This document shows positions 56,455-64,000 of a stretch of DNA of 64,000 nucleotides, in pieces. The notes under the pieces were generated by a model, which was not told where the DNA came from, did not search any database, and was given only the letters and a program-made list of their open reading frames with translations. The translations under genes and the position numbers were made by a program. This stretch comes from Palsa-506 sp963707065 (GTDB taxonomy: Bacteria > Actinomycetota > Actinomycetes > Streptosporangiales > Streptosporangiaceae), in contig CAVPPJ010000058.1 in NCBI GenBank assembly GCA_963707065.1, forward strand, positions 210,188-274,187, in the 5' to 3' direction. The stretch's first letter is position 1; each line of letters begins with the position of its first letter.

Positions 56455-58144
56455 TTACTTCGCTGGCGCCAGGTGCAGCATCACCTGCTCCCAGTCCGGG
56501 TAGTTGTACGCGGCAGGCTGCGCGTACGGGTTACTCGGGGTGGGCCAGCCGGAGAAGCTGCCGGTGTCGTACTGGAACCAGTCGACCGCCTCGGTGATCG
56601 GGATGACCGGCACCTCCTGCAGCATGACCTTCTGCAGCTGGTTCACGATCGAGTGCTGCGTGTCCGTCGAGGTGGTCGTGGGGTACTGGTCGATCAGCTT
56701 GTTGATGGCCGCGTTGTTGTACCGCTCGAAGTTGGAGCCGGCCGCGGTGCCGATCGGCGCGGAGTTAGGCCCGTAGAGCCATTGCCGAAGCTCGAAGTAC
56801 GGGGTCGGGCCGCCGGTCTCAGCGCCGTAGCCGAGCTGGAACTTGCCGGTGTAGAGGTCGGTCTGGTACGTGGTCTGGGCCAGGTTTTCCGGCGTCAGCT
56901 GGATTCCCACCGCCTTGAGGCTCTGCTGGATGGTCTGCACCGCCGCCACCCAGTCAGAGAACCCGCCGTTGTTGACGATGGTGAAGGACAGCGGCTTGCC
57001 GGACGGCGTCTGGAAGATGCCGTTGGAGCCCCGCTTGAATCCCGCCTTCTCCAGGACGGAGATCGCCTTCGCCGGGTTGAAGTGGTAGTCGTTGCCGAAC
57101 GCCGACGCCTGCGACCCGTCCAGCCAGCTGGAGAACGTCGGGGTGACGATCCCCGCCTGGTTCGCGGCCGGCTCATAGCCGTACTCGCCGATGACGGACG
57201 CCTTCTGCCGGTCGATCGCGTAGGCCATGGCCTGGCGCACCGCCACGTTCTTCAGGATCGGGTTCGTCAGGTTGATGAACATCGAGACGTTGGCGACCGG
57301 CGGGAACCAGTAGTGGTAGTCCGGGCTCTTGGACAGGTAGAACTTCTGGATGCTCGGGATGAACTGGCTGCCCCACTGAGCCTGGCCGTTGGCCAGGTAG
57401 GTGTTCGCCGTGTCGTTGGTCAGGAACGCGGGATAGTTAATCGTGCCGACCTTCGGCAGGCCCGGCTGCCAGTAGTGCGGGTTAGCCGTGTACTTGATGT
57501 TCTGCGGCGTGCAGGTCTTGCTGCCTGCCGTGTACGGGCCGGTCCCGATGGGGTTCTTGTCCGGGAACGTCACCGGGTTAGCGACCTGCGACCAGACCTT
57601 CTGCGACACGATCCCGATCTGGTCGGCGATGTAGTAGAAGTACGTCACCGCCGGGGCCTTGAACGTCATGACCACCTGGTTGGAGCCCTTCTGGCTGACG
57701 CTCGTCAGCACCGCCCAGACCGAGTTGATGTCGAGCGTCTTGTGCGCCTTCAGCAGGTTGAAGGTGTAGACGACGTCGGCCGCGGTCAGCGGGTTGCCGT
57801 TGGTGAACTTCACCCCGTTGCGGATGGTGAAGGTCAGCGTCTTGTTGCCATTGACTCCAGGCATAGGCACTGGCCAGCCACGGCGTCACCTTGGCGCTCT
57901 GCAGCGTGTTGACGAACATCAGCGGCTCGTAAACCGGCCCCAGGGAGAAGGAGATATCCGAGAGATTGAACGGGTTGAAGTCACAGGTCCAGGTCCCGCC
58001 GCTCTCGTTGTCGATCGTCAGCACGCCGCTGGGACCCGACGCCTTCCCCGACGATTGGCCTGATGAACTGCCGCCGCTGCTGCCGCAGGCGGCGGCCAGC
58101 AGGACGGATGCGATGACGACCCCGATCAGCTTTAGGCGTCTCAT
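56455..58144 (-). pseudogene. Extracellular solute-binding lipoprotein (Opp type), one frameshift
   Basis: Binding protein of the importer, about 562 residues if corrected. ATG 58144 opens a lipoprotein signal peptide (MRRLKLIGVVIASVLLAAACGSS, lipobox LAAAC) and the mature start. After VTPWLASAYAWS the frame shifts at about 57853, where one extra base (G on the plus strand) breaks the join to NGNKTLTFTIRNGVKFTNG. The remaining 470 residues are intact, with YFYYIADQIGIVS, GTGPYTAGS, VAVRQAMAYAIDRQKASVIGEYG and PVIPITEAVDWFQYD. As the rest is well kept, a sequence error or a recent mutation is likely rather than old decay. Confidence 0.85.
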
Positions 58145-58271
58145 TGCGGTAGCCCTCCGATGAATTGTCCGCGTACCGGGTGGCTGGGCGGGACTGCCCG
58201 GCCAGGTGCGCAGGTGCCAGACGGTGACCGGCCGGTGCGAGCCACCGGCCGGGAGGCACGCAGGCAATCTG

Positions 58272-59492
58272 TCATACCCTTGTGTCCTGGATCATGGTGT
58301 TCTGGTACATCGTGTCCTTGCTGAGATGGACTGCTGCGTCGGCTGCATCCCCGGCCCCGGCTACCGGCGAGGCCCTGGCCGGCACCGCCTCCTGCGCCGC
58401 GCGATCCGGCTCGCCGCGGCCTTGCGCGGCGTCCACGGCCAGCGCCACCGCGCCGAGCAGCGGGGCGTCGTAAGGAAACTGCGCGACGACAAGTTCCGGC
58501 GGGTACGGCACGCCCGCGCGCAGGGCCCGCTCCAGCTGCGGCCGGAGCCGCTCCCAGGAACGGACCATCCCGCCGCCGACTGCGATCCGCACCGGGTTGA
58601 TGCACACGGTGAGATTGACCAGGTGGAAAGCCAGCTCACCGACGAAGCTGGTCAGCAGCTCATCCAGCTCAGGATCGCCGGGGCCCGCCGCGAAGATGTC
58701 AGCCGCGGTCATCTCACCGACGGCGTGATCCGCCGGCCCGCCGTGGCCCGGTTCGCTGAGCCCGTGGCCCGTGAGCCCGGAACTGCCGGGCCCGTGTCCC
58801 GTGAGCCCGGATCCGCCGGGCCTGCGGCTACCGAGCCCGCGGCTGCTTGCCTGCCGGGCCAGTCCCTGCCCGCTGACCACGCCCTCCAGCGGCATGCGCC
58901 GGCCCAGCGGGCGGCCCACATCGGAAACGGCCCGCAGGTTGTACCCGATCTCGCCGGCCGCGCCGTTACCGCCGCTGACAACCCGGCCGCCGACGACGAT
59001 CGCCGCGGCCAGCCCGGTGCCCAGGTTGAGATAGACGCCAGGATCGCAGCCGTTCAGGGCGCCCCACCGCACCTCGGCGGTGGCCGCCGCCTTCGCGTCG
59101 GTGGCCATCCGCACCTCGGAGCCCTCGAATGCGGCCCGCAGCTCGCGGCCGAGCGCCAGTGATTCCCAGCCGTCGATGGCGGGGGCCAGCTCGACCCGGT
59201 CCTCGAAGGGGATGCCGAAAGTGGCCGCTCCGACCGCGGCGAGCTCACTGCCCGGCGCCGTGGCGGCCAGCAGGTCACGGGCGACCTGGATGCCCCGGCC
59301 GAAGATCGCGTGCGCACCCCGGTCGCTGCCCGGCTCCGCCGCGCCTGGTGCGCTGCCCGGCTCCGGCGCGCCTGGCGCGGCGCCGGTGCTGACCGTCGCC
59401 GATGCCAGCCGGTTGCCGATCAGGTCGCAAACCGCGGTGGCGATCTTCGTGCCACCGAAGTCGAACCCGAGTACGACGGGGGAGTTTCCCAC
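58272..59492 (-). CDS. ROK family sugar kinase
   Basis: A 406-residue ROK-fold protein without a DNA-binding domain. ATP site is VVLGFDFGGTKIATAV, then GATFGIPFEDRVELAPAI, the second phosphate loop LGTGLAAAIVVGG, and GAAGEIGYNLRA. The usual zinc-binding Cys cluster of ROK proteins is not seen. An insertion of about 45 residues (around 215-260) is made of Gly/His/Ser-rich GLTGHG repeats. GTG 59492 is preferred over the open frame to 59540, which runs up to the operator. It is the first gene of the leftward operon. Confidence 0.85.
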   Translation of the reverse strand: MGNSPVVLGFDFGGTKIATAVCDLIGNRLASATVSTGAAPGAPEPGSAPGAAEPGSDRGAHAIFGRGIQVARDLLAATAPGSELAAVGAATFGIPFEDRVELAPAIDGWESLALGRELRAAFEGSEVRMATDAKAAATAEVRWGALNGCDPGVYLNLGTGLAAAIVVGGRVVSGGNGAAGEIGYNLRAVSDVGRPLGRRMPLEGVVSGQGLARQASSRGLGSRRPGGSGLTGHGPGSSGLTGHGLSEPGHGGPADHAVGEMTAADIFAAGPGDPELDELLTSFVGELAFHLVNLTVCINPVRIAVGGGMVRSWERLRPQLERALRAGVPYPPELVVAQFPYDAPLLGAVALAVDAAQGRGEPDRAAQEAVPARASPVAGAGDAADAAVHLSKDTMYQNTMIQDTRV

Positions 59493-59540
59493 GCTGACCT
59501 GCCAGTTCCGCAAGAACTTTCCCGGCGAGCTACCGCTCAA

Positions 59541-59567
59541 GATAGTTAGGACAGTATCCTAACTATC
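59541..59567. promoter_or_regulatory. Operator of the divergent sugar operons
   Basis: Perfect 11-bp inverted repeat: GATAGTTAGGA (59541-59551) and TCCTAACTATC (59557-59567) around CAGTA. It stands between the ROK kinase (start 59492) and the PfkB gene (start 59597 or 59633). AT-rich and palindromic in a GC-rich setting, it is a likely site of the ROK repressor encoded at 62149. Confidence 0.75.
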
Positions 59568-59632
59568 GAAGGAAGCAATAGCTCCGTGGCCGAAATGTGA
59601 CCGACGCTGACAGCGCTGGAGGAATCACTCGG

Positions 59633-60608
59633 TTGGACATGATCTCGTTCGGCTCGGTGTTCCTCGAGCTGGTCTTCGGGCATCTGCGCGAGCTGCCCGG
59701 GCCCGGTGAGGAAGTCCTCACGGATGACTTCGCGATGTCCTGCGGCGGGGCCGTGACCAGCGCTGGCGCGGCCGCGCGGGCTGGCGTGCAGGCTGGCCTG
59801 TGCACGGTCCTCGGCGATGACCTCGGCTCGCGCGTGGTGATCGAGTACTGCGCCAGGGCCGGCGTCGACCTGTCCCCGTCGATGCGGGTTCCCGGCAAGT
59901 CCGCCGGGATCTCGGCGGTGCTGAACTTCCACGGCGACCGGGCCTTCGTCACGCACGTCCCAGCGCGGCCGGCTGGCGAGCCGCCGCCGATCAGCCGCTG
60001 GCGTGACGTGCTGCGCAGCGAGCGGCCCCGATGGTGCTACCTGCACGCCGGGCGCGGGGTGGCGGACTTCCTGCGTGCTGCCCGCGAGCTGGGCGCCAAG
60101 GTCGTGCTCGACATCTCGCTCGGCGACGAGCAGCAGTACCGCGACACGATCATCGACTGTGTCCGGCTGGCCGACGTCTTCGTCCCGAACGAGCGACGAA
60201 CTGCTGCGGCTGACCGGCGCGGGCACCATCGGGCAGGCCGTGACGGCCGCGGCCGCGTGGGGCACGCCGCTGGTGGTGAAACGCGGCGCAGCCGGCGCGC
60301 TGGTCGCGGACGCTGGCGGGATCACCGAGGTCGCCGAGGGCGTCCGGCCTGTTCAGGTCCGGGATCTGACCGGGGCGGGCGACGCCTTTGCCGGCGCGAT
60401 GATCGCCGCGATGCTGCAGGGAGCACGGCTCGCCGAGGCGGTCGTGGCCGCGAACGCCGCAGGCTCCGAGGCGGCCGCCCGGCTCGGCGCGGTGGGCGAG
60501 GTTGAGGTGGCGGCCATGGCCCTGGCCGACCGGACGCAGGACCCGATATTCCCCGGCAGAGCAGCCGCCCCGGCGGCGGAGAAGGCAGTAATGGACCGTG
60601 ACCTATGA
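59633..60608 (+). pseudogene. PfkB family sugar kinase, one frameshift
   Basis: A ribokinase-type kinase of about 325 residues if corrected. The first part (DMISFGSVFLELVFG, MSCGGAVTSAGAAARAGVQAGL, TVLGDDLGS) runs to VFVPNE. At about 60194 one extra base (C) shifts the frame; the second part starts DELLRLTGAGTIGQAV and carries the PfkB signature DLTGAGDAFAGAMIAAML with the catalytic Asp. The TTG at 59633 has GGAGGA 9 nt upstream; GTG 59597 is an alternative. The stop overlaps the start of the next gene by 4 nt (ATGA at 60605-60608), so the operon structure is intact. Confidence 0.85.
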
Positions 60609-62077
60609 AACTGGCCATCCTCGGCGGCGGCGGCGTGCGGATGCCCGCGTTCGTCCGGGCAGTGCTGGCCAGCCGGCCAGGCGCGTTTGACGAGATCTGC
60701 CTGTTCGAGCCGGACAGCGTGCGCCGGGACACCATCTGCAGGCTCGCCGCCGAGCTCGCGGTCGTCCTCGGCCACCCCGATGTGATCCGGGTCTCGGCCG
60801 ACGCCGCTGACGCGTTCACCGGAGCGGACTACGTGTTCTCCGCGATACGCGTGGGCGGCGACCGCGGGCGCGTTATCGACGAGGAGGTGGCGCTGCAGCG
60901 CGGCATCGTCGGCCAGGAGACGACCGGACCCGGGGGGTGCGCGATGGCGCTCCGCACGATCCCGGTGGTGCTGTCCTACTGCGACCTGCTCAGCCGGTGC
61001 TCGCCGGACGCGGTCCTGATCAACTTCACTAACCCGGCCGGCCTGATCACCCAGGCGATCTCCGCGCAGCGGAAAGTGCGGGTGGTCGGGGTCTGCGATA
61101 CCCCCGGCGGCACCGTGCGAGCGCCTGGCCGCGTTCCTGGCAGCTGATGGCGGCTCCCCGGGAGAAGGCAGCGTCTCGGGGGAAGGCGGCGTCTCGGCAG
61201 ACGGCGCCGAAGCGGCGTCTCGGGGAAGGCGGCGGCGTCTCGGGCTCCTACGCCGGGCTGAACCATCTCGGCTGGGTCTGCTCGCTCCAGGCTGGCGGCC
61301 AGGAGCGCATCGGGGAGCTGCTCGCCAGGTTCGAGGACCTGCAGCGCTTCGATCACCGCTTCGCCGCGTTCGACCCCGCGCTGGTGCGCCGGGTCGGCGC
61401 GATACCGACGGAGTACGTCTACTACTTCTATGACGCTAGGCGCTATCTTGACGGCGTCGCCCGGGCGGGCGTCAGCAGGGGCCAGGACGTGCTGCGCCTG
61501 AACGACGAGCTGCTCGGACGTCTGGCGGGCGCCTTCGCCGACGGCGGCGTGCATGCCGCCTGGTCGGCCTACGAGACGCTGATGGGCGTCCGCCGCGACA
61601 CCTACATGCGGACCGACGTGGAAGGCGACAACGGGCAGGGCCAGGCGCGGGCCCGGCGGGCGGCGGCGGGCCCGGCCGGAATCGACGCGGCGCAGGTGGG
61701 CGGCTATGAAGGGCTGGCGCTGCGGGTCATCGACGGGCTGGCCGGGCGCGGCGCGCGCGAGGTGATCGTCAACGTCCGCAACGGCGCGACCCTGGGCTTC
61801 CTGGACGCCGACGACATCGTGGAGGTCCCGGCCCGGGTTGATGCCGGCGGCCTCTCGCCGCTGGCCGGGCCCGGCCCTGCCGCGGTCGGCCCAGGCCCTC
61901 GTCGAGCAGGTGAAGGACTATGAGCGCGGCATCGTCGAGGCCGCGATGACTGGTGACGCCGGCCTGGCCGCAGTGGCGCTGTCCGGGCATCCGCTGGTTC
62001 CGGGCATTACCGCGGCCAGGGAGCTGATCGGCGAGTACCGGGAACGGCATGGCCGGCATCTGGCCTACCTGCGATAG
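60605..62077 (+). pseudogene. GH4 family glycosidase, three frameshifts
   Basis: A second GH4-type protein, diverged from the copy at 51091. The first frame gives LAILGGGGVRMPAFVRAVL, QETTGPGGCAMALRTIPVVL, LINFTNPAGLITQAI and VVGVCDTPGGTV. At about 61118 it shifts (VERLAAFLAADGG), then again in a GGCGTCTCGG-rich repeat near 61205-61240. After that come GSYAGLNHLGWVCSL, EYVYYFYDARRYLDG and VIVNVRNGATLGFLDADDIVEVP. A third shift near 61870 leads to ALVEQVKDYERGIVEAAMTGDAGLAAVALSGHPLV to the stop. Each shift is +1. The sugar-pocket and metal residues (Cys, His) are still visible, so function would return if the shifts were errors. Confidence 0.8.
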
Positions 62078-62148
62078 TCGGCCGGCCCGGTGACAATCGG
62101 CTGCAGGCGCCGCCTGCCGCGCCCGCGGAGTGCGGGGGGTGAGAGAAG

Positions 62149-63639
62149 ATGACGGAGGAGGTGGCCGTGACGATGGCATCATCAGGCACGGCCGGGGCGG
62201 CTCCGGCTGATGGCCTGGCTGCGGAGGCAGCGCCTGGCGGCCAGGATTCGCGTCCCGGCGCCCAGGCCGGGACCGGGCTGGCCGGGGACGGGCTGGCCGG
62301 GGACGGGCTGGCGGGTACCGGGTTGTCGGGTGCCACGTTGCCGGGCGCCGGGCCGGCGGGTGCCGACCTGGCCGGAGCCGGGCTCGTCGGCGGGCCGGCC
62401 AGCGGGGCAGGCTCCGGCCGTCTGACCGGCGGCCAGGCGGCGCGGCCGCAGCTCATCCGCGAGCTCAACGAGCAGCTGCTGCTGAGCCACATCCGCCAGC
62501 TCGGTCCCTGCTCGCGCGCTGACCTGGCGCGCATGTCCGGGCTTTCCAAGCCGACGGTCTCGCTGGCGCTGGCCAACGTGGAGCGCTCCGGCCTGGTGCG
62601 GATCGCCGGGCAGCGGACCGGCGTGCCGGGCCGGTCCGCCCGGCTGTACGAGATCTGGCCCGACGCGGGCTTCGCGCTCGGCCTCGACATCGGCCTGCAG
62701 TACCTGCGCGGCGCGCTCGCCGACCTGACCGGCGAGATCCGCGCCCGGGCATCCGCCCGCGCCCGGGCGTCCAGCGTGGCCGGCCGGGTGGCCCAGCTCA
62801 GCCGGCTGGCCGATGAGCTCTGCGCCGACGCGGGGGTGGACCGCGGCGCCATCACCCAGACGGTGATCGGCAGCCCGGGCGTGTACGACCCGCGGCGCAA
62901 CGCCATGGCGCTCACCGGCCAGCTCTCCGGCTGGAGCCGTCCCGCCGTGCTGGACGGCCTGCGGGCGGAGTTCGGCCAGAACCTTGTCGTCGAGAACGAC
63001 GTCGACGCCGCGGCCCTGGCCGAGCAGGCGCACGGCCACGGCCGGGAGTTCGCCAGCTTCGCCTTCGTCTGGATCGGCACCGGCATCGGCATGGGGCTGG
63101 TGCTGGACGGCAGGCTGCACCGCGGCGTGCATGGCGTCGCTGGCGAGATCGCGTTCATGCCGATCTCCGAGGGCCTCGGCGCCGACCCCGGCGATGCCAG
63201 GAAGCGGGGCGCGCTGGAGGCAGCGGCATCCGCGCAGGCCGTAGTGCGCGCCGCCCGCCGGGCGGGCATGCGGGGACCGGTGTCGGCGCGCCGGGTGTTC
63301 ACCGCGGCTGCCCGCGGGGACGAGCGGGCGGCCGCCGTGGTGGCACAGGAGGCGCGGCTGGTGGCCAAGGCCGTCTGCTCGGTCGTCACGGTCGTCGACC
63401 CTGAACTGGTCGTGCTCGGCGGCGGGATCGGCCAGGCTCCCGGCTTCGCCGCCGCCGTCACCGATGAACTCCGCCAGCTGGCCCCGGTGCTGCCCGAGGT
63501 CCGGGTCAGCGCGCTCGGCACGGATGCCGTGGTGGACGGCTGCCTGGCCTCCGGTACCGAGCTGGCCTGGCAGCAGCTGCTGGCGCTGCTGCCGTCGGCT
63601 CCCGCGCCGGACGGGTCAGGCGGCCGCGTTCTTGCCTGA
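62149..63639 (+). CDS. ROK family transcriptional repressor
   Basis: A 496-residue regulator. Residues 1-95 are a disordered Ala/Gly extension with pentameric units of the kind GLAGD/GLAGT. The winged helix follows (RELNEQLLLSHIRQLGPCSRADLARMSGLSKPTVSLALANVERSGLV), then a ROK sugar-sensing domain with GFALGLDIGLQYLRGALADL, VENDVDAAALAEQ, FVWIGTGIGMGLVLDG and HGVAGEIAFMP. The Cys-rich zinc motif is absent. ATG 62149 follows GAGAGAAG. It closes the rightward sugar locus and probably binds the inverted repeat at 59541. It overlaps the next convergent gene by 24 bp. Confidence 0.9.
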   Translation: MTEEVAVTMASSGTAGAAPADGLAAEAAPGGQDSRPGAQAGTGLAGDGLAGDGLAGTGLSGATLPGAGPAGADLAGAGLVGGPASGAGSGRLTGGQAARPQLIRELNEQLLLSHIRQLGPCSRADLARMSGLSKPTVSLALANVERSGLVRIAGQRTGVPGRSARLYEIWPDAGFALGLDIGLQYLRGALADLTGEIRARASARARASSVAGRVAQLSRLADELCADAGVDRGAITQTVIGSPGVYDPRRNAMALTGQLSGWSRPAVLDGLRAEFGQNLVVENDVDAAALAEQAHGHGREFASFAFVWIGTGIGMGLVLDGRLHRGVHGVAGEIAFMPISEGLGADPGDARKRGALEAAASAQAVVRAARRAGMRGPVSARRVFTAAARGDERAAAVVAQEARLVAKAVCSVVTVVDPELVVLGGGIGQAPGFAAAVTDELRQLAPVLPEVRVSALGTDAVVDGCLASGTELAWQQLLALLPSAPAPDGSGGRVLA

Positions 63640-63999
63640 TGCCGCGGTCATGTACTGGCTCGACTCGCCGCGCCACAGCAGCACGATCGCGCCGAGCCCG
63701 GCCAGCCAGACCAGCGCGTTGACGGCGATCGAGACGCCCGCGTTCGCCTCGACGGTCGTGATCGCGGAGGCCTGGGAGATCGTGATGAGCAGGTCCACGG
63801 TGTTGATGGCGAACAGAGCCGAGGCGACGATCCGCGCCCACTTATGCCCGGCCCCGTTCATCCTGGCCATCCAGATCCACAGGCCGACCGCGAGCAGCCC
63901 GCCGACGATGGCGGAGATGACGATGGATGTCTCGGCCTTGTGCACCTGGGCCGTGGTGTACAGCGGATGCCCCTTGAGGATGGCCGTCCTGAGGCCTCC
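63616..63999 (-). CDS. Small membrane protein (5' end outside window)
   Basis: At least 127 residues, reading in from the right edge. Three to four hydrophobic segments are visible: SIVISAIVGGLLAVGLWIWMA, IVASALFAINTVDLLITI and VSIAVNALVWLAGLGAIVLLW, with a short polar tail. The start is not in the window; the frame continues through LRTAILKGHPLYTTAQVHKAE to the last bases. Not assigned to a family. Its end overlaps the end of the ROK regulator gene by 24 bp. Confidence 0.7.
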   Translation of the reverse strand, partial: GGLRTAILKGHPLYTTAQVHKAETSIVISAIVGGLLAVGLWIWMARMNGAGHKWARIVASALFAINTVDLLITISQASAITTVEANAGVSIAVNALVWLAGLGAIVLLWRGESSQYMTAASGKNAAA

Positions 64000-64000
64000 G

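Overview
The window is high-GC DNA with actinobacterial gene families, GTG/TTG starts and some probable leaderless transcripts (ABC operon at 40919, small winged-helix regulator at 40080). DUF4235, DUF7144-type and MocR proteins, an AfsR/SARP regulator and the orn/tRNA-His pair suggest a soil actinomycete. The genus cannot be told from the sequence alone.

Region 1 (1-30.2 kb) reads as a stress or dormancy island. It starts with the end of carbamate kinase, then an APC permease, two P-type cation ATPases, arginine deiminase and ornithine carbamoyltransferase (an arginine deiminase pathway wrapped around two ion pumps). A cation/proton antiporter, a PPK2 polyphosphate kinase, DUF1269 and SulP membrane proteins, DUF4235, DedA, DUF7144-type, DUF2252, MFS, a large LuxR/MalT-like regulator, an SMP-30 lactonase, a STAS protein and a membrane alpha/beta hydrolase follow. 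Eight copies of an 18-bp dyad, TCACCC-N6-GGGTGA with a directional GGACA-like tail, lie mostly in front of these genes, and I found none in the remaining 35 kb. This looks like an undescribed regulon and is the main finding.

Region 2 (30.3-40.7 kb) is mixed core and accessory: a CPBP protease, tRNA-His, oligoribonuclease, a divergent flavin-protein/MocR pair, two APH-fold kinases, a TrmH methyltransferase, a nitroreductase, a small winged-helix regulator and a GlsB/YeaQ membrane protein.

Region 3 (40.8-46.3 kb) is a DrrAB-type ABC exporter, a short DUF4097-like protein and a convergent 1045-residue SARP regulator. Four heptamer repeats with 11-12 bp periodicity, typical of SARP binding sites, sit directly in front of the leaderless exporter operon.

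Region 4 (46.4-49.6 kb) is a tightly overlapping operon of a glycosyltransferase 2, an acyl-CoA dehydrogenase-like protein, a PIG-L deacetylase and a NodS-like methyltransferase. It may make or modify an N-deacetylated, N-methylated glycoconjugate.

Region 5 (50-63.6 kb) is a sugar locus. A perfect 11-bp inverted repeat at 59541-59567 separates a leftward operon (ROK kinase, Opp-type transporter, GH4 glycosidase, BadF-type kinase) from a rightward one (PfkB kinase, second GH4, ROK repressor). Three of these genes are interrupted by five shifts that all have the sign of a single inserted base. That means either decay of the locus or local sequence error.
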